Part shown: positions 8,953-16,478 of the stretch, in pieces
Position numbering within the stretch: position 1 is the stretch's first letter
How the letters are laid out: each line of letters begins with the position of its first letter
Assembly: GCA_013911975.1 (NCBI GenBank)
Contig: JACESF010000016.1
Location: forward strand, 1-64,000
Direction of reading: 5' to 3'
Origin: Hyphomicrobiales bacterium
GTDB taxonomy: Bacteria; Pseudomonadota; Alphaproteobacteria; Rhizobiales; Xanthobacteraceae
Length of the DNA stretch: 64,000 nt
Program-made: the position numbers and the translations under genes
Notes under the pieces: generated by a model
The model's input: the letters and a program-made list of their open reading frames with translations, nothing else
Database searches by the model: none
What the model was told of the DNA's origin: nothing

Positions 8953-9766
8953 GCCGGGCCTCCCGCGTGTCCAACCCGCCCCGGCCCGCGTCGAGGACGA
9001 AGCCGTCCCGCCCCGGCACTAGCCGCCAGGCGCCCGGCGGCCCGTGGCGGTTGCGCGTGAGGTCGGCGGACAGGCAGGGAGCGCCGAGGCCGCCGAAGGC
9101 GTCCAGGGGCCGGCTCGTCGCCGGGGCGATGCGCCAGCGGGTCACGGCGGCGCAGGGGGCCGTGTCCGGCGCGGGGCGCAGGAGCAGGCCGAGCCCGCCG
9201 CCCGCCCGCGCCGCCAAAGAGAGGCGCCGCGTGGCGGTGAGGGCGTCGGGCAGGGGCGTTCCCACCTCGCCGAGGACGGCGGCCAGTCCGCTGCATTTCA
9301 GGGCCTCCTCCATCACCAGCAGGGCCTCCTCGGCCCGGCGCACGCGCACCAGGATCAGCGCGCCTTCCGGCAGTCCCGCCGCCTCCAGTCCCGGACCGTA
9401 GAGCCACCCGCCCTCGTAGCCGGCCACGTCCTGCTGGACCGCGAGAACGGGACGGCGCCGCCGCCGCAGGGCCCGCGCGGCGAGCGCGAGGCCGAAGGCC
9501 AGCAGGGCGCCCTCCTGGCCCGGCGCGGCGGTGGAGGCCGCATGCAGGGCGCCGAGGGCGAACCCGCCGCCCAGCGTGTGGTCCACGTCCGCGATGCCGA
9601 GGGGCAGGATGGCGGGGTCCCTCCCTGCGTCTCCCAGCCCCGCGCCGTCCGGGGCCTCGGCCCAGGCGTTTGCCCGTCCCGCCCGTCCGGTCGGGGCGGG
9701 CCCGGCTTCCAGGGCGGCAATGCGGCGCCGGAGCCCCGCAAGCTCGGCCGAGCCGGGTGGCGACAT
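8858..9766 (-). CDS. imuA: ImuA, RecA-like SOS mutagenesis protein
   Basis: A 302-residue ImuA protein, the first gene of the imuA-imuB-dnaE2 cassette. ImuA resembles the RecA/SulA core and modulates RecA during translesion synthesis. Visible family features are ELAGLRRRIAALE at the N-terminus, then LPLGIADVDHTLGGGFALGALH, which stands where RecA has its Walker A loop, and RPVLAVQQDVAGYEGGWLYGPGL. The last 31 codons overlap imuB. A LexA box lies 15 bases upstream of the ATG, so transcription probably starts within a few bases of the gene and the leader is very short. Confidence 0.92.
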   Translation of the reverse strand: MSPPGSAELAGLRRRIAALEAGPAPTGRAGRANAWAEAPDGAGLGDAGRDPAILPLGIADVDHTLGGGFALGALHAASTAAPGQEGALLAFGLALAARALRRRRRPVLAVQQDVAGYEGGWLYGPGLEAAGLPEGALILVRVRRAEEALLVMEEALKCSGLAAVLGEVGTPLPDALTATRRLSLAARAGGGLGLLLRPAPDTAPCAAVTRWRIAPATSRPLDAFGGLGAPCLSADLTRNRHGPPGAWRLVPGRDGFVLDAGRGGLDTREARHDAGTGRRRAALSQPVAGPSLHRPDRGSLTA

Positions 9767-9780
9767 GATCTCGGTCCAAT

Positions 9781-9795
9781 GTTCACTATTCGTTC
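9781..9795 (-). promoter_or_regulatory. LexA operator (SOS box) of imuA-imuB-dnaE2
   Basis: GTTC, seven bases, GTTC: exactly the GTTC-N7-GTTC direct repeat recognised by alphaproteobacterial LexA. On the coding strand it reads GAAC-N7-GAAC and ends 15 bases before the imuA start codon, where it would cover the promoter. This explains DNA-damage control of the whole cassette. Confidence 0.9.
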
Positions 9796-9853
9796 TTATT
9801 GATTCCGCGCCCAGGTCGCAGAGTCAAGCCGCCCGTCGCGGGCGGGCCTTCCC

Positions 9854-10876
9854 TCAGCGCTCGGTGAGCTTCAGCTCGATGCGGCGGTTGCGGGAGAGGG
9901 CGTCCTCGGAGGTGCCGCCGTCCATGGGCTGGTATTCGCCGAAGCCCGCGGCGATGAGGTGCTGGGGCTGCACGCCCTTGCTGATGAGATATTGCACCAC
10001 GGCGATGGCGCGCGCGGCGGACAATTCCCAGTTGGAGGGGAATTGCGGGGTGGAGATGGGGCGCGAATCCGTGTGCCCGTCCACCCGGATGGCCCAGGAG
10101 ATGTCCGGCGGGATCTGCTTCTCCAGCTCCAGGATGGCGCTGGCGAGCTGGTCCAGGGCCGCGAGGGCCTCGGGGCGAGGGGTGGCGGAGCCCCGGTCGA
10201 AGAACACCTCGGACTGGAACACGAAGCGGTCGCCGACGATGCGGATGTCCGGCCGGTTGCCCAAGATGTCCCGCAGGCGGCCGAAGAATTCGGAGCGGAA
10301 ACGGCTCAGCTCCTGCACCCGCTGGGCCAGCGCCACGTTCAGCCGGCGGCCGAGGTCGGCGATCTTGGACTGGCTTTCCTGGTCGCGCTTCTCGGAGACG
10401 TTCAGCGCCTCCTCCAGCGCGGCCATCTGGCGGCGCAAAGCGAGAATTTGCTGGTTCAGGATCTCGATCTGGGCGATGGCGCGGGCGGCCGCGTCCTTCT
10501 GCATGTCCAGCTCGCGCATGAGGCCCTGTTCGCGGGAGGGGTCGGGCGCGGCCGGGGCGGGGGCGCCCACCGCGCCGCGCAGCCGGTCTCGCTCCGCCTC
10601 CAGGGCGGCGAGGGAGGCGCGCAGGGCGCTCACCTCGCCCTCCGCATTCTGGCTGGTGGCCCGTTCCAGGGAGAGCAGCTCGGTCAATTGCCGGATCTGC
10701 GCCTGGAGGCGCTGGAGGACATTGTCCTTGCCGGTCATTTCCTGCGTGAGGAAGAACTGCGTGATCATGAAGACCGACAGCAGGAAGATGAAGACCAGCA
10801 GCAGGGTGGAGAGGGCGTCGACGAAGCCGGGCCAGTAGTCGATGGTGCGCTCGCGCCCGCGCCGTCCCAGGGCCAT
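9854..10876 (-). CDS. OmpA/MotB-like peptidoglycan-binding membrane protein
   Basis: A 340-residue protein with one N-terminal membrane helix (WPGFVDALSTLLLVFIFLLSVFMI, about residues 15-38), a long coiled coil (about residues 50-180) and a C-terminal OmpA/MotB peptidoglycan-binding domain (VDGHTDSRPI, LSAARAIAVVQYLISKG, NRRIELKL, about residues 200-340). The conserved Asp of the membrane helix (Asp20) is the proton-carrying residue position of MotB-type stators. The gene begins 3 bases after the stop of the MotA/ExbB-like gene, so the two form a stator-like unit in one operon. No flagellar genes are nearby; a role in envelope stress or cell-wall anchoring is an inference. Confidence 0.85.
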   Translation of the reverse strand: MALGRRGRERTIDYWPGFVDALSTLLLVFIFLLSVFMITQFFLTQEMTGKDNVLQRLQAQIRQLTELLSLERATSQNAEGEVSALRASLAALEAERDRLRGAVGAPAPAAPDPSREQGLMRELDMQKDAAARAIAQIEILNQQILALRRQMAALEEALNVSEKRDQESQSKIADLGRRLNVALAQRVQELSRFRSEFFGRLRDILGNRPDIRIVGDRFVFQSEVFFDRGSATPRPEALAALDQLASAILELEKQIPPDISWAIRVDGHTDSRPISTPQFPSNWELSAARAIAVVQYLISKGVQPQHLIAAGFGEYQPMDGGTSEDALSRNRRIELKLTER

Positions 10877-10879
10877 GGG

Positions 10880-11980
10880 TCAGCTCCCGCGCGGCTCGGG
10901 CCCGGCGCCGGTCTCGGCCTCCAGCCCGTCGATGCTGCGGTCGAGGCGATCCACGATGCGCCGCAATTCCTCCTGCTGGGCGGCCTGCACCTCCACCATC
11001 TGCTTCAGCAGCGCCTGTTCGGAGCGCATGTGCGTGACAAGGCCCTGGAGGCTTTCGGCGAGGTGCGCCATGGCGCTGGTGACGCGCTGGGTGCCCGCCT
11101 CCGCCATGGTCTTGTCCAGCCGGTTGATGGCCTCCACCAGGGGGCCGGTCTCCAGCGCGGGCGGCGGGGGCAATGCGAGAGGGGGCGGCGCGCTTTCCAC
11201 CACCGCCACCGGCTCGGCATAGCGCACCGGCGCGGGGATGGAGGCGGAGGGCACGGCCTCGCCGATGTCACGCACCGTGGTGGAGAGCCAGTCCTCGAGG
11301 TCGGTATAGAAGCGGTTCTGCGCCTGGCCCGCCTGGAGGTCCAGGAAGCCGAGCACCAGCGAGCCGGCGAGGCCGAACAGCGAGGACGAGAAGGAGATGC
11401 CCATGCCGCCCAGCGGGGCGGCGAGGCCGCGCTTGATCTCCTCGAACACCGAGCCGGAATCCGGCCGGATTTCCAGCGCGCCGATGACGTTGCCGATGGA
11501 GGAGACGGTCTCCAGCAGGCCCCAGAAGGTGCCGAGCAGGCCGAGGAACACCAGCAGGCCGGTGAGGTAGCGCGCCGTGTCGCGCGCCTCGTCCAGGCGC
11601 GTGCCGATGGAATCCAGGATGGACCGCATGGTGGCCTGGGAGATGGACATGCGCCCGATCCGGTCGCCCAGCAGCGCCGCCATGGGCGCGAGCAGGGTGG
11701 GCGCCCGGGACACCGCGAGGCCGGGGTCGGCGAGGCGGAAGGAATTCACCCAGTCCACTTCCGGGAACAGCCGCGCCACCTGGCGCAGCGCCAGCACGAT
11801 GCCGATGGCGAGCACGCCGAAGATGACGCCGTTGAGGCCGGGATTGTGCAGGAAGGCTTCGGCGATCTGCCGGTAGAGCACCGAGGTGAGCGCGATGCAC
11901 AAACCCAGGAAGACGATCATCCGGACGAGAAAGATGCGCGGCGAGGAGACCTTGATGAATGGATCGACGATGCGCGCCAT
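10880..11980 (-). CDS. MotA/TolQ/ExbB-like proton-channel protein
   Basis: A 366-residue inner-membrane protein of the MotA/TolQ/ExbB superfamily. Membrane helices are near residues 20-40 and 50-68. The proton-channel core is YLTGLLVFLGLLGTFWGLLETV (about residues 135-160) followed by PLGGMGISFSSSLFGLAGSLVLGFLDL, the two conserved helices of the family. The C-terminal third is a cytoplasmic alpha-helical tail with a Pro-rich patch. It precedes the OmpA/MotB-like gene by 3 bases. The combination resembles ExbB-OmpA pairs found across Hyphomicrobiales; it also recalls ZorA/ZorB of anti-phage systems, but no ZorC, ZorD or ZorE gene is adjacent. Confidence 0.85.
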   Translation of the reverse strand: MARIVDPFIKVSSPRIFLVRMIVFLGLCIALTSVLYRQIAEAFLHNPGLNGVIFGVLAIGIVLALRQVARLFPEVDWVNSFRLADPGLAVSRAPTLLAPMAALLGDRIGRMSISQATMRSILDSIGTRLDEARDTARYLTGLLVFLGLLGTFWGLLETVSSIGNVIGALEIRPDSGSVFEEIKRGLAAPLGGMGISFSSSLFGLAGSLVLGFLDLQAGQAQNRFYTDLEDWLSTTVRDIGEAVPSASIPAPVRYAEPVAVVESAPPPLALPPPPALETGPLVEAINRLDKTMAEAGTQRVTSAMAHLAESLQGLVTHMRSEQALLKQMVEVQAAQQEELRRIVDRLDRSIDGLEAETGAGPEPRGS

Positions 11981-12112
11981 GTTCGCTCCCGCGGGTCCCT
12001 TCCCGGAAACGGACTATGGCATACACGCGGGAGAATGACACCCGCATGGCACTGGATCTGGAGGGTAATCCCGCCCGGCGTCGCGCTTGCGGCGGGGCGG
12101 GTCGGTCCGCCG

Positions 12113-12901
12113 TCAGGCGCGCTTGAGGAGCGCCAGGAGGTCGCGGTGCATGTCCTCGTTGCCGGCGATCACGTCGCCCTTGTCGAGGATCTTGTCGCCG
12201 CCGTCGAGGTCCGAGGCGAAGCCGCCCGCCTCGCGCACCAGGACGAGGCCCGCCGCCATGTCCCAGGCTTCGAGGTCACGCTCCCAGAAGGCGTCGAAGC
12301 GGCCCGACGCCACCCAGGCGAGGTCGAGCGCGGCGGCGCCGGTGCGGCGCAGGCCCGCTACCTGGGTCTGGACGGCGGCCAGTTCCTTGTTGAACCGGGC
12401 ATGGTTGCCCCGGCCGAGATGGGGCAGGCCGCAGCTCACCACGCACTCGGCGAGCTTGCGGCGGGCCGCCACGCGCAGGCGGCGGTCGTTGAGATAGGCG
12501 CCCTGGCCCTTCTCGGCCACGTACAGCTCGTCGGCCACGGGATTGAAGATCACGCCCGCATAGGGGATGCCGTTGCGCACCAGCGCCACCGAGACCGCGA
12601 ACATGGGAATGCCGTGGAGGAAGTTGGTGGTGCCGTCCAGCGGGTCGATGACCCATTCGTTGGAGATGTCCGTCCCCTCGACCCGGCCGCGCTCCTCCAT
12701 GAGGAAGCCGAAGCCCGGCCGCGCCTTGGACAGTTCGGCGAACAGGATCTCTTCCGCCTTCCGGTCCGCCGCCGAGACGAAGTTCGCCGGGCCCTTGGCG
12801 GAGACCTGGAGATTCTCGACCTCGCCGAAATCGCGGACGAGGGCGCGGCCCGCCTTGCGGACGGCCTGGACCATCACGGTCATGAGGGGGGTGCGGATCA
12901 T
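12113..12901 (-). CDS. Inositol monophosphatase family protein (SuhB-like)
   Basis: A 262-residue Mg-dependent phosphatase of the IMPase family, the standard length. It has the metal-binding EERG, the signature WVIDPLDGTTNFLHG and the C-terminal WDMAAGLVLVREAGG. The likely substrate is inositol-1-phosphate or a related sugar phosphate; SuhB homologues can also act in rRNA maturation. The start ATG lies where the SuhB N-terminus (RTPLMTVMVQAVRKAGR) begins; the longer open frame upstream has no homology. About 180 bases separate it from the serine recombinase gene, and this gap contains the left edge of the mobile element. Confidence 0.92.
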   Translation of the reverse strand: MIRTPLMTVMVQAVRKAGRALVRDFGEVENLQVSAKGPANFVSAADRKAEEILFAELSKARPGFGFLMEERGRVEGTDISNEWVIDPLDGTTNFLHGIPMFAVSVALVRNGIPYAGVIFNPVADELYVAEKGQGAYLNDRRLRVAARRKLAECVVSCGLPHLGRGNHARFNKELAAVQTQVAGLRRTGAAALDLAWVASGRFDAFWERDLEAWDMAAGLVLVREAGGFASDLDGGDKILDKGDVIAGNEDMHRDLLALLKRA

Positions 12902-13080
12902 GTCGTCGTCCTGCCAGTGCGCCGGGCCGCGCGCGGCAACCGTGAGGGGGAATGGAAGCGGCTTCGTGTGCCCGTCCCCGGCCGCGCCGTCAAGGCATGG
13001 CTGGGGCAGCCCTTCTGCATGCCGCCGCAACCCCCGGCACGGAGCGCCGTTCAAGCGCGCGATCGCCCGCAGGACGCGCC

Positions 13081-13165
13081 GTCATGGGGGGCTTGTCCCG
13101 AGCGTCCACGGGGCGCCGCCGGGGAATGACGCGCGAAGGCGTGGATGCCCGGGACAGGCCCCGGT
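13081..13165. repeat. Rhizobiales-type intergenic palindromic repeat at the element edge
   Basis: GTCATGGGGGGCTTGTCCCG followed at 13140 by GTGGATGCCCGGGACAGGCC: two inverted copies of the 'GGGCTTGTCCCGG...CATCCACG' sequence that is scattered between genes in many Hyphomicrobiales. It belongs to the host chromosome, yet the recombinase reading frame runs into it, which places the left junction of the integrated element at about 13165-13185. Confidence 0.6.
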
Positions 13166-14845
13166 TTTTACCGAGACCGACAAACGGGATGATGGGGTGT
13201 CAATCGCAGGCTTGTGGCCGGGTTTTCCGGTGCGTTCGATCCAATCGAGGATTGCGCCAAGCTCTCCTTGCAGGGTGATGGAGAGGTCGCGGCGCATCGG
13301 GCCGGGGGTGATGATGATGCCGTCGATGATCTCGCGGATCGCCTCGGCCGCCTCTGCCGCGTCGTCGGGGTGGTCGAGCGCGGCGGTCAGGCGCTCGATC
13401 CTACGCCGGTAGGTCTCGGCAATGCCGGGGTGGATGTCGGGAACGTCCTGTGGCGCGTCGGAGAGACGGGCGGTGAGGCTGTCCTGTCGGGCCTCAAGCT
13501 CGGTCAGGCGGTCGGACAGGGCGCGGTGATACCCGCCTTGCTCGATGACGCGCACGATCTCGGCAATGGCTTTCGTGATGTCGCCCAGTTCCTTGCGGCT
13601 GGCTTCGGCCGAGTTTCGGCGGTCGCGATTGAGCCGGTTGGTTTCCTCGGCATAGACTCGCATGGCCTCGGCGGCGATCTCCGGCGTCATCATTCGCTCG
13701 CACAGGCCGGCCAGCACACGCGCTTCCAGAGCCTTGCGGTCCACGGTGCGGGCGTTGTCGCAGCCATTGCCCAGCACATGATTGGTGCAGGCGTAGCGGT
13801 CCTGCCCGCGACGGGCATAGGAGCCGCCGCAGCAGCCGCAGAACAACAGGCCGGACAGCAGGGTGCGCGGGCGATGGGTGGCGTTGAGGCCGCCATTTCG
13901 GGCGAGGCTGCGCTTCATGCCCTCGCGCGATGCCTCGATCTGGGTCTTGTACCGAGCGGTCAGCTCGTCCTGCCGCGCCTTGGCGGCGTCCCATAGCTCC
14001 TGCGGCACGATGCGAAGCTCGGGAGCCTCCGAACGTATCCATTCGCTTTCGGGATTGACCCGATAGGCGAAGTGACCCGTATCGGGGTTTTTCAGCTTCT
14101 TCTGCCGGTTCCAGCGGATCACGCCGACGTAAAGCTCGCAATTGAGGATGCCGGAACTGATGATGCGGTTGCCCCTGATGGTGGTGTCGTTCCAACGCTT
14201 GCCGGTGGGGCTGGGGATGCCGTCGCGGTTCAAATCGGCGGCGATGCGCTGCGGCCCCTTTCCGGCGACATATTCGCGGAAGATGCGGCGCACGATCTCG
14301 GCCTGTTCCTCGATGATCTCGCGTTCGCCACGGATCGGCTCGCCGCGCGCGTCGAGCTGCTGGACGACGCGATAGCCATAGGCGTTGCCACCGCCAATCT
14401 TTCCGGCCTCGACACGGCCCCTGATGCCGCGATGGGTCTTGATGGCAAGGTCTTTGAGGAACAGCGCGTTCATCGTGCCTTTGAGGCCGACATGAAGCTC
14501 GTTGATCTCGCCCTCGGACAGGGTGAAGATGGTCACGCCCGCGAAGCGCAGGCGTTTGAAGACGCCCGCCACGTCTTCCTGATCGCGGCTGATGCGGTCC
14601 AGCGCCTCGGACAGCACCATGTCGAAGCGCCCTGCCTGTGCGTCGGCAAGCAGGGACTGGATGCCAGACCGGATCAGGGACGCGCCCGATATGGCCCGGT
14701 CGAAATAGGTCTCCGCGACCGTCCAGCCCTCGCGGGCGGCGCGCTCGCGGCACTGGCGCAACTGGTCCTCAATGGAAGCGTCACGCTGGTTGTCGGAAGA
14801 ATAACGGGCATAGAGCGCAACGCGCGGCATCGGACGGGCAGTCAT
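13082..14845 (-). CDS. Large serine recombinase (site-specific integrase)
   Basis: A 587-residue large serine recombinase that would integrate and excise the element. The resolvase domain (about residues 8-155) has the catalytic serine in LYARYSSDNQ (Ser16) and ISGASLIRSG. A recombinase domain follows (residues about 170-290), then a zinc ribbon with CGCCGGSYARRGQDRYAC and a downstream Cys (GNGC), and a coiled-coil region (about residues 400-500). The last 25 or so residues (CPGHPRLRASFPGGAPW...) are encoded by the host intergenic repeat, so the natural C-terminus was probably replaced on integration. A purine-rich AAAGGA lies about 9 bases ahead of the ATG. Confidence 0.92.
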   Translation of the reverse strand: MTARPMPRVALYARYSSDNQRDASIEDQLRQCRERAAREGWTVAETYFDRAISGASLIRSGIQSLLADAQAGRFDMVLSEALDRISRDQEDVAGVFKRLRFAGVTIFTLSEGEINELHVGLKGTMNALFLKDLAIKTHRGIRGRVEAGKIGGGNAYGYRVVQQLDARGEPIRGEREIIEEQAEIVRRIFREYVAGKGPQRIAADLNRDGIPSPTGKRWNDTTIRGNRIISSGILNCELYVGVIRWNRQKKLKNPDTGHFAYRVNPESEWIRSEAPELRIVPQELWDAAKARQDELTARYKTQIEASREGMKRSLARNGGLNATHRPRTLLSGLLFCGCCGGSYARRGQDRYACTNHVLGNGCDNARTVDRKALEARVLAGLCERMMTPEIAAEAMRVYAEETNRLNRDRRNSAEASRKELGDITKAIAEIVRVIEQGGYHRALSDRLTELEARQDSLTARLSDAPQDVPDIHPGIAETYRRRIERLTAALDHPDDAAEAAEAIREIIDGIIITPGPMRRDLSITLQGELGAILDWIERTGKPGHKPAIDTPSSRLSVSVKTGACPGHPRLRASFPGGAPWTLGTSPP

Positions 14846-14858
14846 CGGGGCGGTCCTT

Positions 14859-15092
14859 TCACTCCTTGTCGGCCCCGTCCCCCGTCGCCTCGGATGCGTT
14901 GGGCCTGTTGTCGTTGGCGGCGGTCAGCCGCTCGAAATCCTCTCGCGCCATGCGGCGGCCGATGATGCGGGCCAGCGTCAGCGCTGCGCGGTCGATCTTG
15001 AGCCAGGTTTCCGCACTCGGCTCGCCCTGCGGGCCGTTATTGTCGTTGGCCGGTTTGAACCGTTCCGGCCTTGATTCACTGTCGTCTTCCAT
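14859..15092 (-). CDS. Small hypothetical protein upstream of the recombinase
   Basis: A 77-residue hydrophilic protein, beginning MEDDSESRPERFKPANDNN. It has two repeats of the PANDN/AANDN type (KPANDNNGP and TAANDNRPN) and a helix LKIDRAALTLARIIGRRMA between them. Such ANDN-containing small proteins accompany serine recombinases in alphaproteobacterial elements, but no function is assigned; a recombination directionality or accessory role is only a guess. The start is chosen from AGGAAG seven bases upstream. Its stop lies 13 bases before the recombinase start, so they share a transcript. Confidence 0.65.
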   Translation of the reverse strand: MEDDSESRPERFKPANDNNGPQGEPSAETWLKIDRAALTLARIIGRRMAREDFERLTAANDNRPNASEATGDGADKE

Positions 15093-15210
15093 GCCGCTTC
15101 CTGCCGTGTTTTCGAGACAAACAGGCATGAAGCGGCACGGGATTCAGCCTGTGAAGGCATAAAACTCACGCGTGCGGCGTTGGCGAAGTATCGGCGGCAT
15201 ATAGGACGGG

Positions 15211-15507
15211 TCACGCTGCCTGCAAAGCCTTCTGAACAGCCTTCGGCGCGCGGTCGATGACCAGAAGATAAGCGCGAGTCGGCCCTTCCGGTTGGCGCGA
15301 ACCCTGTTCCCAATGGCGCAGCGTGTTGACGCTGAACCCGAACCGTCCGGCAAATTCTTCCTGCGTCATGTCGAGCTTCGTGCGGATCGCCTTCACGTCG
15401 ATCCGCTCGGGAACATGGACGCGATAGGCGTTCGCGTCGGCCTTGCCCTCGGCATAGGCCAGAGCCTCGTTAAGGCCACGCCGGATGCTGTCGGCAACTG
15501 TGTTCAT
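15211..15507 (-). CDS. Xre-type antitoxin (HigA/RelB-like helix-turn-helix)
   Basis: A 98-residue DNA-binding antitoxin. The helix-turn-helix lies at about residues 40-75 (IRTKLDMTQEEFAGRFGFSV then NTLRHWEQGSRQPEGPTR). It would neutralise the preceding RelE-like toxin and repress the shared promoter. The ATG overlaps the toxin stop by one base (TGATG), with AGAGGAGAAAG just upstream, giving tight coupling; a GTG three bases earlier is also possible. Toxin-before-antitoxin order is typical of HigBA-type modules. It sits between the small ANDN protein and the toxin on the same strand. Confidence 0.9.
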   Translation of the reverse strand: MNTVADSIRRGLNEALAYAEGKADANAYRVHVPERIDVKAIRTKLDMTQEEFAGRFGFSVNTLRHWEQGSRQPEGPTRAYLLVIDRAPKAVQKALQAA

Positions 15508-15833
15508 CACTTTCTCCTCTTGAAGGCGTCCACCAGCAGCATGGTCAATTGGCGGAAGTCGTTCTTGTCCTGCTGGCTCAGATCGGCCCGCTCGTTCTTG
15601 GCGTAGGCGGTGAGCGCAAAGAGCGGCATGTCGGCGTCGTGGTAGAAGTAGATCACCCGCGCGCCGCCGCGCTTGCCTCGCCCTTCCAGCCCCCAGCGGA
15701 CCTTGCGGATGCCGCCTGTCCCCGGAACGAGATCGCCGGCCGTGGGATTGTGGGCCAGATAGTCCACCAGCAAAGTACGCTCGTCATCGCCCATCAGCTT
15801 GCGCGTCGCCGCCAGGAACTCCGGGGTTTCCAC
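15507..15833 (-). CDS. RelE/HigB-type toxin
   Basis: A 108-residue toxin of the RelE/ParE superfamily (HigB-2 branch), probably a ribosome-dependent mRNA endonuclease. Family features are GTGGIRKVRWGLEGRGKRGG followed by ARVIYFYHDADMPLFALTAYAKNERADLS, with the basic patch RWGLEGRGKRGGAR and the aromatic YFY. The start is a GTG at 15833, where homology to the family begins. Together with the downstream Xre protein it is a stabilisation module for the element. The promoter would be in the AT-rich stretch 15840-15920. Confidence 0.9.
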   Translation of the reverse strand: METPEFLAATRKLMGDDERTLLVDYLAHNPTAGDLVPGTGGIRKVRWGLEGRGKRGGARVIYFYHDADMPLFALTAYAKNERADLSQQDKNDFRQLTMLLVDAFKRRK

Positions 15834-16129
15834 GACACTGACGGGAACCGATTTTGCCTTGTTTGATATTACTCCACTGACTCAGTCGATGCAATCGAAA
15901 TGATGATCCAATGGATTATAATCGTGCCGCCCCTGCCGCCTGTTCGTTCCGAATTGGGAGCGCGACCGCGCCCACAATCCGCCCTTGCCTGCTTGGAGAG
16001 CCCTGACCGGAGCGGCGGCGGGCGGTCAAGGCGGGCGCTTCAGCGCCCCTGCGCAGCGGCTCGGCCTTGAGGGCTGACGCCGTTCTGGTTCCATCCCTAC
16101 CGGCAGCAAAGGCCATGCCTCCGCCCTCA
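15834..16129. other. Intergenic region between toxin gene and AlpA-like gene
   Basis: About 300 bases without a gene. The part nearest the toxin (15850-15930) is much more AT-rich than its surroundings and is the probable toxin-antitoxin promoter. The rest is GC-rich and I see no open frame, hairpin or repeat in it that I can support. Confidence 0.5.
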
Positions 16130-16348
16130 TCAGAAATCATCGAAGTCGGACTCGCTCCGTGGACGCCATCCGACGGGATTGGCGATCCATCGATTGACAT
16201 CGGACTCCTTCCACCCCGTACCGTTGACGCTGATCCTGATCTGCGCGGGAAAGGTGCCCTCGGCGATCTTGCGGTAGATGGTGGACCTGGACAGCCCGGT
16301 CCAGGCAAGGACGGTTTTCAGGCGGATGATACGGTCTGGTTGGCGCAT
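16130..16348 (-). CDS. AlpA-family helix-turn-helix regulator (excisionase-like)
   Basis: A 72-residue protein with the AlpA/MerR-like fold: MRQPDRIIRLKTVLAWTGLS then RSTIYRKIAEGTFPAQIRIS and WKESDVNRWI. These small proteins are found on integrative elements and regulate the integrase or act as excisionases. It lies downstream of traA in the same direction, 130 bases away. A GAGGCAGG stretch lies ahead of the ATG. Size and motif order are complete; the last seven residues are acidic (SESDFDDF). Confidence 0.85.
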   Translation of the reverse strand: MRQPDRIIRLKTVLAWTGLSRSTIYRKIAEGTFPAQIRISVNGTGWKESDVNRWIANPVGWRPRSESDFDDF

Positions 16349-16478
16349 GGCTGGCCTGCCTCATGCTGGCTGTTTCTGACAACTGCTGGGACCAGTCAGG
16401 TCAGGCGGTTACGCGCGCGCAAGAGGGTTCAACACGTCGCAGGGCTGTGGCGCAGGAACGGCGGCAAATCGGATGGGT

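Noticed and set aside
10880..11980. Zorya anti-phage system
   Set aside because: Only a ZorA/ZorB-like pair is present. No ZorC, ZorD or ZorE gene is adjacent, and the proteins look like the common Hyphomicrobiales ExbB/OmpA pair.
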